Below are positions 17,901 through 32,100 of a stretch of 64,000 nt of DNA, one piece after another. Positions within the stretch are counted from its first letter, which is position 1. Every line of letters begins with the position of its first letter. This DNA is from Tubulanus polymorphus (taxonomy: Eukaryota > Nemertea > Palaeonemertea > Tubulaniformes > Tubulanidae), in NCBI RefSeq assembly GCF_964204645.1, contig NC_134027.1:2530485-2594484 (forward strand), read 5' to 3'. A model generated the notes under the pieces. The model did no database searches, was not told the origin of the DNA, and saw nothing but the letters and a program-made list of their open reading frames with translations. A program made the position numbers and the translations under genes.

Positions 17901-20900
17901 TTCACTGTCTGATATTTGAACTTTGGCACATGGGAACGACACAGTTCCTGATTGGCTGGCAATTTGAACAAACTCAGCTTCATTCTTTTCTCAATGCCCA
18001 ACGGTAAATTTTGAACAATTGCAAACGTTATCTCGTAGCAGCAACTGGGGGCAGCACTGTATAATCAGGGTGGTATTGAACGATAAGAAACTGTTCATCA
18101 TGGCCTTCATATAAAACAAATCAACTTACGCCGGAGTAACCAGCAACATCAGAAAAATAACGAAGCATTTTCACTTGAGTTGGTTTTCCATCCAATTCTT
18201 CATCCTTTTTTTGAGATTTTGTCGCGTTTTGACGTAGAATCAATGGATGCGCAATACGCTTGAATCTAAGCCTCAGATTGTTGTCATTAACCGTCATCGT
18301 TTGGTGGAAAGTAAAAGCTTCGTAAATTAAAAGATCTTCATCCACTTGCGCCTGAATTATTCGAAATAGATAGATTAGTACCAGGTATGAAGTCATGGGA
18401 AATGACACTAGAATCAGCAGAACTACAACTTACCATGAGGAACGGTCTTCTGTTCTTATTGCCTAACCCTACCAATAGAACCTCCTTCAACAGTGGCATT
18501 TCACTAGGTTTTTCAGATCTGAAATAAAGTTACATCCATGTACTGACCATTACGATAATCACCTGCGATTACATATTCAATGAGTTAAATTGAATTGCAT
18601 ATACCCTTTAGTAGTAATATCCTTCATATGACCGCTATCAACCAGTACTTTGTTTCCCATTGGGAAATTCTTCACCAGGAAACATAACGAAAAATCCGGA
18701 ATACTGAAAATCTAAATGAAAATACAAATATAAATAAACACCATGAATGGTGAATAAGAACAAGTGGTATTCATTCATCGTGAATTCTAGGGTTTTTACC
18801 TCAAGAACACCATTTTCTCTCGCTAAAGCGCACCAATACGTCGGTTTTATCTCTTTATCACTTTCAGCTCTGAATTTTCAATCGTAAGCAGTTGAAATAT
18901 AGATGAGAATGAACATATTTACTTTAATGGAAATTAATTCAATAGAAGAAATAACTTACGATTGTGTCGGTTCATCAGTCTTGAAACTGTTATCAAATAC
19001 AGATATGTCACTGACTCCGTATAATAATTCATCTTCATCATCAATAGTCACACTTAAATATAAACCAGGCATAAACGATTGATTGATTAACAGCTGAATT
19101 TCTAAGAATTATTTTTCCAGTAGTCTTAACTTACTCTTTATCGAATTCAACATTGATTTTGAGCGATTCAGCGTTATCAGATTCTGCTGGTGCAGTAGAT
19201 GGCGCCTTTGTAGTGTCTTCATCTTTGTGAACAGCTGCCGTTGTAAACATACCACTGACGTCTTTATAAACGCAATACGTCAACACTTTCGACTTCTGAA
19301 ATAAATTAAAACGTGTTGTTCTCTAACATTCCATTCCCAGAAATATTCATATCTATAATCAATAATTACTGATTTTAGGCTGTAATTAACAGAGTTGTGT
19401 ATATCACGGTCGTCAACTTAATCAACACCGACCCTATAACACCTTATTGATAATCATTACTTGTGACTCAAATAATACTATTAAATACAAACCTGAGTCA
19501 AGTTTGGTTTAGTAACGGACAGTCTTGGACCTAAATCTTGTTCTTCAACCAAAGTTAACATCATGACGGTTCCTTGCTGGCTCATTATGACGATATAAGG
19601 ATCCGCGACGGAACACTGAGTTATGGGTGAACCTACATCTATCGGAATATGCTGAATCTGTTTGACTGAAAATAAGCATAACAAGACATTTGTTCATTGA
19701 CACATTGAAAATAACAAATTTTGATTCGGGCCTGATCTGCGCCGATTTGGCCCGGGCCAACTCGTATGCGTGTGATGGCGTCTGTATAGTAACAATGAAT
19801 GAAAACATGTTTGTAACCATTTTAACGGTGTCAAAAATATCTCCATTGGAACAACACTACTGCACTGCCTTCTAGGTTTGATTGGGTGAGTCAAGGGACC
19901 AGGCCTGTTTCTGAATGATAACAGTTCGTTTAAAAGAATGAAACGCACCTCCATCTAAAAGTCGTATCCCCATAGGAGAAACCTGTAGTATATACTGTTT
20001 ACTACCGATATTTCCAGCGAACACTGTTGGTGCTTGAGTACTAAAACCGCTGTGATCGAGTTCCATTATTTCTTGTCCCGTCTCGAGAACCTGCGACGGA
20101 ATGAATAGAAAATCAATCGAGCACATCCAGCAGTGACTCTTAAAACGGGGGCAAGTACTTTTCAATAAAACGTCTAACGACAACACTTACCATACTGGAA
20201 TCATCTCTACTGAGAATCAGAAAATCATGAGCATTCTTCGGATCAATCAAAACGGATTCTTCCTCTTCATCATCGAGCTTCTCACCTTCCTCTAATTCGG
20301 CCTCCGCCTTTTCGCGTTTCTTCCTTTTTTCTTCAATACGTTCATTTCGTTCTCTCTCTATCTCCTTTAATTACGTAACAATTCAACAGGTAACAATTAT
20401 TCCGATTTTCACATACATATATATTATTGGATTAGCTGGTGGAAATATTTTCTATAATCCTGATTCATTGAAATAAACTTCCAATGATATACCATGAGAC
20501 TGTGATCTTTAAGCTTTTTTTATGATCATGGCATTAACCTATTCGATGAATGATTATATACAAGAAGGATAGTACTTAATAGGTTAACTAGTTCATTTGA
20601 AGTACAAGCTTTCGCTACTAGTGTATATAGTGAAAGCTCGCACTTCAAATAAAGTAGTTAACCTATAAAGTACTATCCATCTCGTCGTCGTATTCAGGAC
20701 TCCTCTACAAATCTTCTCATGATGAATAATTATCAAATTATCTATTTATGATCATGAAGGGTATATTTATATTAGTTTCAGTCAACAACATCTGACATAA
20801 ATGTCAATAGAAGATGCATCCATCAAAAAGCGATTTACTAATAAGATGAATCAATGCCAGGACACGTTTGTTAAATTCAAAATGTTCGATATTCATAACC

Positions 20901-23900
20901 GTAGCATTCCGCATAATTTACCTCATCTGACTTCGGAGGACCTTTAACGGTCCACATATCGTAACAGCCGACCAGCTCACCGGCATCAAACGTCGTGACA
21001 ACCTGAGGTCTGATACTTCTCTAAAAAACATCAACATTTTCAAAATCAGCAGAGATATCGAGGTAGATGCACGCGATATGACTAACTCTGACAGCGGGAT
21101 ACGAAATAACTATTTAACCACTGCCAATTTGCCAGTAAGATTTCGTGTTCAAAGGTAAAGGTAAACCAGACCCGAATAACAATAAATCAGAGAACCATCT
21201 ATTATCGGAGCAATATAGCAGCCCATTAGCTAACAATAGGGTGAATGGAGAACATGCAAGACTGCACCGATGCGGTTACTTTCTATAATTATCTCTTGGC
21301 GTTAATTTCCGGGTATTTTTATAGAATCACGTTATAAACGAGACTCTGGAGCTGTTGTCGATTCTTTCTAACACTTCATTTTCAATTTGCAGCTGTTCAA
21401 TCACGTTACGTGGATCCGCCGGTGAGAGAACCAAACAATAAATTAGCAACATGAAATTCGATTGATATTCTAGTAATTGAAAACTTTCATCTTAGAAGAA
21501 AATGAACGAATCTCCTGCGTGGAAACAACTGTGCAGACATTTCAACTCGAGGCAATGAAAGGAAATGGTCATCAAATAGATTTTCTGCTTCCTCAACATT
21601 TGAGGTTTTGATGTTAAATGACCGCTTCATAATTATTGATAGTGTCAAATAAGGGATTGAGGTCGAATTCTAATCGTTGGACGCGGATTATCTGATATCA
21701 ACAATTTGCTCAATCATTTCATAAAGATTCATTCATTCAGCACTTTTCAAAGACCTAAAACAAAACCCGAATTCAATTCCAATAAAAGGTTTTGATAGAA
21801 CTGTAAAATTTTGCGAGATCCTCTTCGAAACCCTTTAAGCCATTTTCATTGACAAGACTTTAATTTCCTGTACGATGAAGCTTTCGATACAGAATTACTC
21901 AAAAGGTTAAACCATCAAGCGCAGCACGTCTTAAACTGTAGTGGAGATGAACAAATGATCTAAAGGATCAACCAAAAGGCTCTTTGCAAAAAATTGTATC
22001 AATATATTTCAGCTAGGAGGCTGGTAGATGATGCAAGTCAGATTCCTGTTGTATGGTTGTCACATTTACACGGAATGTGATATAAGAGTGAATTGACAAA
22101 TTGATGACGATTCTGGTTTTATAAACCATACGAATCCCTATACATAATTCAAATGGCTATAAATCATAGGGTTGCGTGACAGGTTTCCTTCTGAGATACA
22201 TTCATCAAATCCCGAACTGAATATATCTCATAATAAGAGCAGGCAGTCACACAGAACAGCTGTTTACACCCTAAATAGATTTCAGATTTGTGTGAAAAGC
22301 CATAACGTGGATCACTGTATTCGCGTGAAAAGCTTTCAGTAAACGTAAATCTTTGAAGCGATTTCAAATTTTGACCAAAGTTTGTTCGTCGCTGTCTCTT
22401 GCACTTCGTTAGTTTAACTGACATCTGATCAACTGCTTTCAAATTGCCAGAATTGATAAAGCACTCGTAAGCTGAAGGGTGAATCATAAGGCTCGAATTT
22501 GAATAATAGAAGACCTTAGCAGAATGATGGATGAACTGCGACCAGTAAATCAAAGATAAAATTGTCCGGTATCTCAGCTGATCAGTCAAAATCATTGATT
22601 ACTCTTAAAATGTACTACTTAATTAGACCGCATTTGGAGAGAGAGAGAGAAGAGAGGAGAGAAGAGAGGAGAGACAAGAGAGCTGTTCAAGATCGCACTA
22701 TCCAATATTGTCTGAGAATTCTATGATGAAAATATTGATATTCAACGTTTGTCAATTATTACAGCGATTAATATGCAAATTACAACTAGTAGTGTATTTC
22801 TCGCTTCCATTATTACAGGTATTAAATTAATGCCCATTTTCTCGCAGCAGTAGCCGCGTATCCCGTAGCCCCTTGGGGCTCCTGCGCGTTACAGCGATGG
22901 GTATAGAGTCTATAATCAATCATGAGGTACAGGTGCTAGCGCCGAGAGTGATATTCATGTGAAAAGCTCTGATTCGATCTCGTAACAGATGAATGATTTA
23001 ATCAATCGTAACAAAAACGCAATGGATCTAAACACCTGTGAGATCGGTATGCAACGACCGAATGAAAAGAAAAAAACTAATTATTAATTATTAATTTCAT
23101 TAAACTGCTATTCATTAACTCATTGGGAAATGCACTTTTTTCATCCTTTATCAACCTTTAAGAGCTTGATAGGAAGCAGGTGCGGATCCAGCCAGCAAAG
23201 TGAGCCTTGTACAACACCCTCAAATGTTTTGAGTTGCCTTTTTGGGAATGAGCTCTTTAACTTTTTACTGTATTATTTGTACTTGATCTTATAAACTTCG
23301 CTTGTAATTGATAGGATAAGGCAAGCTTTCTAATTGGAAATTCTGTAAAATGTATCAAACTCATCAAAAATTTTCAAATGCAAGACCTTAGTTGCTAATA
23401 CGCCTCCAACTATGCCTTTTCAATGATCAAAAATGCCATTTATAAGTCACAAGACCTTAAAAGTAGCCCTTGAATCAGCCCCTGGGTAGAGACCCCCTCC
23501 CTAATAACATGGGCTAGCTAATCATAGCAAAGAATTGCAGGACACAGCACAAGTTAATATGGGGAAACAGCCCTGTTTCCCTCATATTGACAGCAATTGA
23601 TAGCATTTTTCAGATTCTGGTCACCGATGTAATGCCTTTAAACTTAAGCGTCTATCTAGTAATACGTGCAACAAGTGTAAAAAGAGCATGATTAAATTGA
23701 ATTAGCAATCGAGTACTAGTGAATGATGAGACAATAATTCAATCAATGTTCGTTGCTGCTTAAATCGCCTGCTTCATTAGAAAACCTGTCAGAACCGAAC
23801 AAAACTAGATAAATCATTTACCTGTAACACGGATAATGCACCATTTTTAGCATAACCAGAAGTTGTCACCAGCTCCAAGTCGGGTTCGTCTGGATGACTC

Positions 23901-26121
23901 AACTCATCTGACAGAAATGCAGGCTCACCCATTTTCATCTGGCCGCAAGGTGCGATATTGATGAGACTATCGGCTACCTGAAAATACATAGATAAAACTA
24001 ATGATATCATCATCACCATCATCAATTGAGAGGGGACTGTTTTGACGGTCATTCATTCTGTTCCGACAGATATTCTAGACGTTTACCCTGAGTAGTGGCT
24101 TTCGTTCCAGGCCCGTAGCGCGACTAATTTTATTAAAATGAAGACATTTTTGATGGACAGCCTGGATTCTACATCTCCCATGGGAATAAATTCCATTTGT
24201 TGACTATAATGTTAGTATAAATTCATTTGAAAAATGATATTCGATCGTGATTTTCAAAATAGAAGGGGTAGGTGTGAGAGGTTCCTATCAGAACATCAAA
24301 TCGAAAGCATTGACAAAATACCCAACAAATAACTAGGTGTATTTTATTCATAAGTACGGAAATAGCCGTGCCATGGTGAACACCATACGGGCAATAGTTG
24401 TGAATCCATCATCGTTAGTTGCCAATCTCACCGGAAAAACCTGCCATAAAGCACAGGTTTTTTTTGTCGAGCTTATCGGAATGAAGAGACCGACGCTCAA
24501 CGCTCGACGATACATCAACACATGGCTTTGATTTCATACGAAAACGAAGATATCCCGTCACCTTGAACACACAGTAGTTTGCTCGTATAAACTATAGGTT
24601 TAACGTGACAGTGATGATCGTCCGATCAAACAATAAATACACATAACAGCCGCGTAGGGGTGGACGGTTTACACGGAAGTGAGGGTCACTAAACAAGAGA
24701 AATAAATACACATCATGGTCGGAATAAGAATTACTGCAGTCACGACTTTCCCGAATAGACAGAACCCGAGTGGTCTCGGTAACTCGCTAGGATAAGGTGT
24801 GATGCTCAGTGACAAGCGGGTTCAAGTCCTGTCTGGCTGCTGCCGGTTAAATAAACAATCCAAAAGGGTCGGGAAAGGAAAGGTTCGATTCAGGGAAAGC
24901 AAGATCCGAATGACGCATAACAACCCGGAAATATCAGACAAAAACCGTAAACATGAACAACAAGTATGTATACGTGCTAATAGCATGTCAGTGAAATTTG
25001 ATGGCTACAGAGATCGAGGCAGTGGTATTTTTCAGTTGGCAATCAGAAACAATTATCTCAATTATGATGGGGAAGTGAGGAACGGCAGTTTCGCTTCAGA
25101 TGAGAGATTGTGTCAGTTGTGATCTGAAACAAAATGAGAGCCTCGCTGAGAGTCATTGTCACGACGACAATGTTCATAATTATTCGACGTCGCGGAAAAA
25201 TCAAATTTTCTACTCGGTGAAAAATGCACGGAGAAATATGGACAAAATAGAATCATCGGAATCTAATGATGTTTGATTACTAGATCTCATTATCAAAAAC
25301 AAAGAGCTTTTCGAGTCTAAACGTGGTCATATTTCGTGAGTAATTTGCAGAATTCTCTTTAAATCATCGAGATGGAACAACTCAAGTTCGTCGATCACCT
25401 TCGTTCGTTCGTTCGTTCGTTCGTTTGTGCGAGTGGAAAATTCTTCATGATTATCTACAGAATCACCTGCGACTTTAATGATTCAAAAAAAAATACCACC
25501 TGAGATACATAGCAGCTACATGATACGAGGAACGAATGAGGTCACCATGCGGGCAATAAACTTACAATATTTTAAAAAAAATTTCGAAGGTCTTTCCATT
25601 CTCGCTGACAACAATACACGATTTAGAGAAGGAACCAAGTTGGTCGTGCTTCGAGACACTTTTGTAACAAAACAGGATCTAATTCTACAGTTCAAACTTA
25701 AACTCAGTACCGCGGTCCTGGTAACACTTACAGTCGCAACATCGCAACATTCCCATTTTTCATTATTAACGTAGGATTTTTCATGTGTCATCGACCTACG
25801 CACACTAGTAACTAGAACTTAAACGAGTCAAAAACTTCTGGTTCGTCCAGAAGTCAGTTTGGGTCAAACCGGCTACGGTTGTTTAGAGTCTATTCAGAAC
25901 CTTTACAGATTCATATGAAAAAGGTTTCTACAGGTTGATATAAATGGCCACCTAATGAAGACCTAATGAACGAATGAAGACCTAATGAATACTTGTAGCT
26001 CTCTGGAAAACTTGTCAAAACCTACACTTAAATCTACATCCAGACTCATTAGCGCTAATTGTCAACTTATAATGATGTCTAGGTACATATGAACTACTAC
26101 ATAAAACAATACAATCTACCT

Positions 26122-26170
<49 letters not shown>

Positions 26171-29100
26171 CATACTTATCAACAGAAACGGAAAAAACTG
26201 AACAGGATTTTTAATTTACCTCAAATTACTTTGTCACATCGACAACAATTTTCGTATAATTAATGTTCTAAATGAAAGCAACTATTGACGGCAGGTAATA
26301 TCGGTGTGTGTTTGTGTGTGATTGTCAGTAGACAGACATTCCCCAAATAACACATCAGTATTGGCAAATACAACCTGCCATTAAGGGAGACAATGATGAT
26401 GGGCACAAATACTTCCATCTTCCATCCCGCTTCAGGCATTGATATATAGTAAGTAGACTCGCAGGAGTTTCATTCCCGGGACTAATGGTCACTCACGGGC
26501 ACACCTCAATAAAACACTGTAATCCCCTTTAAGAATAACACTAAAAAGCGTCGCAATCTTTCATCTTCAGCTATCAGTGGTATTATCAAAAGGCCAAAAA
26601 CTTGTCGGAAAATCATAAACATGTTGCCCAATGTTTCATGCACGTATAATAAGATACATGTGACAACTGAAGATGTCGAACAGCCACAAAACACAAAACG
26701 AGTATCGTGACTAAGCTGCATCATGGCTAAGCTCAAACATATCATATACATATACTGTTTGTAGCATTTGATATTCATCTACTCAAATCCAGACCAAAAT
26801 ATCTAAACTTTCATGGCTACTAAATGAAGCTATATGTTCACTAAGGCAGAAATGAAAGTTTATGAAAATAAATACAAGGTATTCGTTACAAAAACCACAA
26901 GGAAAAATTATTCAGATCATATTTTCAAAAATTCTGAAGCTTTTACAACAACTGAAATTTCAAGCTATGAAAAAATAATTAATAATTTCCATAACTTTTC
27001 CAGGATTGTACGAATCCTAACATATTCATCATAGCTGTGAGACCCTGACTGGAAGTGAATCAATCAAAATATCTAGTTTTCATCTCAAAGGTGAACACAG
27101 AGTTCAGGTAGAGAGCGAGTTGTGTGAGTGATTAATTTAGAATCTGTCACAGTGAATCCTATAACCATTCATTATACATTGAAAAAATACATGATTTAAT
27201 CTAACAATGGTTTAATCAATGGCTTCTGATATATGCACAAATGTGCTGATTTATTGAACAGTGATGAGCCGCGATCGCGAGTAGATGATTTGGAACGGGT
27301 CAAACTGGGCCAGTCAGACCCGAGCCAAATTTTGCCAGTGCCTAATTTGAAGGCGCTTTCACACATAAATCACTCACTAGTTACTAAAACGTTATCAAAA
27401 TGTTCCTGTTGCAAGTGAAGTCACTTCCTGAACCAAGTTAACATTCACAAGCAATAATTTGACTAGGCTAAAATTTGTTAAACAGACCTGGTCGAACAGT
27501 TGGTCAGGTAGGGCCCTGGTTGGTACTAGTATGAATGGTGGGAACACTCGTATGATTACAGCTATGTTCTAATGTTCACAGGACACAGGAAAAAGATAGG
27601 TGAAAGTTAACTCAGAAACAACTCAAGTTCTACGATTTATCGACTTAACCCACCGACCTCTGACAAGAGATATAAACAAGAGGAAAAACATGAATTTGAT
27701 ATCATGCAACTAGAAATAACAACCTATAAATATTAGTCCATTTCCTTATTGTTTTACAATATAATCGCGTGACGACATGTTGCAGTATGGCTCGTGGCGA
27801 AAATAAATTGCTTTATAAAAAACCAATTTAGCCAATAACACACTTTGTCCAATCACTAACAGAAAATTGAGTTATGTCACCGCATGACGGGAGTCTTACT
27901 ATAACATGTTACACGCACAGTTCCTGCTCAGCCTGAAAATATCTAGAAAAATACTTCAAAGTAAACATCTTCCCGAGGGGCGAAGCTAATTTCATTTTTT
28001 TCTGACTAACTGCTATACTTTTTTTTTCGGAACTTCAAGTTTCGTAACATGTTCGGATTTAACGACGTTAGAAGATATTTAATCATGTTTAAGAGTAGTC
28101 AGAAGAAATTAATATTTCATCCATCAATTTCACAACGCCTTAAATCAAAATATACATAAGAACCGGACTCTGGTGGTTATCCTTATGGATTTAGAGAAAT
28201 ACATGTTTCTTCGACACCAGAGACTGCGACGATGAGAATTCATTCCGAGCTGTGTTCACTCTTCCTTCAGCCATCTCAATGATTCTAATAGAATAATCGA
28301 ATTATCTTCCGAGCTCAAAATCTAATTTTCTCTAATGAATCACTGGTATTCGTCTTTAAAAATTACGAATATAATATCACAAATCTCTAAACGCATCCGT
28401 GAATCAATTCTAACCTACGGAAAACATGTACTGCACGTATTTGCCTTCTGATGCCATCGAATGTCGTAGATTTATAGTCGTAATAATAAATGGAAATTAG
28501 TAACAAGAGGGATAATGATACAAGGTCAGCATCTAGGCAACTTAATTAATGCTGTGACTTGATGCTAATTAATGTATTAAGCAATAAGAAATTGTGTCTA
28601 CAGCACCTCGTTCAATACATGCCTTCAAATATTTGCTGAACGTCACACTACGTTCTTTAGAACGATCTAAATTCGGCCCGTTAAAATTCAGTATGGACCA
28701 AGTGTTCGCACTAGGAAAAAGTCCTTTCTAAATTGGTCAGCCTTCAAGACTGATCTAGGCCCATTCCAAATTTTGGCCCGTTGCAGGTGCGTACCTATTT
28801 GGAAAGGTTTAACTGCGTGAATGAGGCATTCATCTCTACACATCGCTGTTAATTTCAATCGTAAATAGAAAAATGTTTTCAGACTATCGAACGTAATCCC
28901 TCTTTTCTTTGACTAGGCTTAGGCTTAAAATCATTTCGCGCAGTCATAAAGATTGTTAATCTTAGCGATGTCTTAGTTGAAATGTTCGTTGTATCGATGT
29001 GAATCAAGCAGCTCCTCTTCGGCGGTTAATCCTCTCTAACGCATTCATTTGCTCATCCATCTATATCTATTACAAATTAAAAGTTTTCTGATCTCGTCTC

Positions 29101-32100
29101 GACTGAAACAGTTGACTAGACGCCGACCGTCATTTCCAGGCATGTAACGAGTCATAAGTTAATTGCGTATAATTACTATGAATGTATGTATGTATAAAAG
29201 AGACTGATTGGTCTCGCTTCAATGAACAGCTGGAGACAATTTTACCTGGAACAGACCTCAGTCAAATTTGGCCCACGCTTAATAAGAGGAGCTCATTCAC
29301 ATGAAAATCATTCACTCATTACTATCAAAATGCTATAGACGGACATTTTTGTGTTGATTGACATCAGGAGTAACGAACTAATTTCAAAATCATTCTCATA
29401 GGCTTCCATTAGCGAATACAAGGCAGTAAAAGAAGTCAGACCCAGGAAGACCTCCCTGGTTGGACATATCCAAGTAATTACAACTATGCGATGAGCAGTC
29501 CAGGCAGGTGGATAAATTAACACAAATTATGATCCCTAGACGCAGGCTTATTAACCTATGGTTCCTTAGTGTTTGAAGCAGTCACTCGAATAAATTCAAA
29601 TCCTCATTTCACAAATATCGTTTCTTCAAACTAAAAGCTAGATGTATGAATATTGATGTAAGAACCTAGATGAGCTGAGTAGGTATAGATCAGGGGAATG
29701 TACGGGATATGAGAACGTGCAGTGAATTGTGAGCAGAAATAAGCAATCAACGCGAATACACTATAATCATCCACCACAAATGGAAAATTACAAAAAGTTG
29801 CCGGGATAAATCGTATGACACTGTTTTTGTCAAGCACTGAGCCTTAACAGTGTTGATTTATATACGGTCGGTTGCTGCTGCTGATGAATCTAAGATGATA
29901 ATCCTCTCATCAGTCTAAAAACATTGCCACACAAATAAGTGCTTTATCTTTTTCAGATATAGGATTAATACCAGTCAGTCGTTAGCGAATGACTTTTCTT
30001 CCGTACAATCTTACAATCTTACAATACGACGACCTTTTTAAAGCCTAAATCATGTCATCGATTTCCATGGCCGAAGATATAACAGGGTTCTCTATAGCAG
30101 TGGTCGCACGGAGCTCAGGTCAAACTGGCCTGGACCAGAACTGAATCAAATTCAGCCCGTGCTTAAGTAGAGAACGCATTCGCACGCAAACCACTCACTC
30201 GTTACTAAAATTCTATCAAAATGATGCTGTGACAAGTGAAGTGAGTCACTTTCAGAACCAATTAGCATTCACACGCAATTATTTGACTTGAACCACAATT
30301 TGGTATGGGACTGGTGCGATATTTTTGGTCGGAACAAATTTGCCCCTTGTGAAAAAGGTATGGAACCATCTGACACCGAATATGAAAATTGCTCGGTGTG
30401 ATCACGGCTTATAAACGATGACTGAAGGATTGTGATGGTTTTTGAATACTATCGTCTTAAGAAGAGATGAAGAAATCTCAGTTGTAGTAAATTCTGATTT
30501 AACAATGACTTCATGACGCACGAATCCTATAAATATCAATGTTATACGTGATAAAGATACAGATGAATGATGAACGGTAAAAGGATGACCTGAGCTATCG
30601 CGTTATACTTATTCATACCTCTCCGTTTACGCGTGAAAATTATTTGTTTGAGGATAAGAAACTTTATTTTCAAAAGCGAAAACTATTGAAATAAGAAGAT
30701 TAGTTCAAGAGTTCCTACATTAACGTAGGTTTTAATTAAAGGACAGCTGTTATTTCCTTCTATATCATTAATGCCTCAATGATGAGTTTCTAGTTCAATG
30801 AATAATGGAGAAATATATTCATATCTCATGTTATAAGCTGTAATAAATGCGATGAAACTGTAGTGATAGCAGCAGGTTGCATATTGATGAACCCAACAAT
30901 TTGTACATGGCTCAAATTTTTCAGAATGAAATACCAGGATTTTTCACACTTTCTTACATAATATACTTTTTCTAGATTTTTCATATTTTTCACTTCAAGG
31001 TAGAGGAACATAAGCAGTTTCTGATCCCAACCTGAACTCATCGAATTAGAATTTCTCAAAACTTTAACACAGCTTGTAAATAAACTCTGAGCTTTGTGGT
31101 TTTACGGCTTAAAAAGGGCAACTCGAAAGACAACTCATTTTGAATTGTCCACACATTCTCGATGGTTTTTCACAGATTTCTCTAATTTTTCACATCAATC
31201 TGACCGCCTTTATAGTAGAATATGATATTCAGTATCTAGTAATCGGAGCTGCAATAAAAGTGAATTCATACGATGAATGAAAGAATCATTTAGAAGATAG
31301 CGTTGACAGTGAAACTGTCAGTTGTTGTGATTTATTATTAGGCAATGAGATCAGATGTCAATGGTATCAGTAAACAAATATGGCTACTACTCAGTGTAAT
31401 CAGTCAACTACAGTTTTCTTGACGTCGTAAAAACCATTACAATAATGTTTATATACATTGATATGTGTTATAAAGGGGTTCTGTGTGAGTCGATGTGCAC
31501 TACGTCATCAATATTGGCGTTTCAAAATAACAATTACAATTGTGAATTTTTTCATTTACTTTGAAAATGCTACTATGCATTATTTAAGTGGTTCTGTGTG
31601 AGTCGATGTGCACTACGTCATCAATATTGGCCTTTCAAAATAACAATTACAATTATAAATTTTTGCATCAAATATATTTCATAATCCTTATCTTATTTTT
31701 GATAAATTCTATTCATTATTTTCTGAGAGGATCAATATATCAATATATACATCATCAATATATCAGGGTAAGACTGGTTGCCGGTCTTCTATTCAATTCA
31801 ATTATTGATTTAATCCAAAATAACTTCATCGATCCTTAATCTATATCACATTATTCATTGTCCACAACATCAAGCGATATATCTGCTATTTTTCAAGGCG
31901 TTAATAAACTTTTAAGTTAGTTTTCTTGTATAAATTTTGCGAATGAAAAAGTATCATACTTTTTTTTTAAAGATTAAAGATTATTGAGACATAGTACATG
32001 CAGTTCATGGGAATGGCCATTCATAGCACATCGAATTCAATAATCTGCCTGAATCTAGTCATCATAAAATCAATGGATTTAAATTATCACGCTAATGGAA

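Noticed and set aside
22164-22595. 143-codon minus-strand ORF in CPSF1 intron 13
   Set aside because: No recognisable domain, no splice context, and composition like the surrounding intron.
29308-29523. Minus-strand hydrophobic ORF resembling a receptor segment
   Set aside because: It lies within a copy of the dispersed intron repeat, so its open frame is explained by the repeat.
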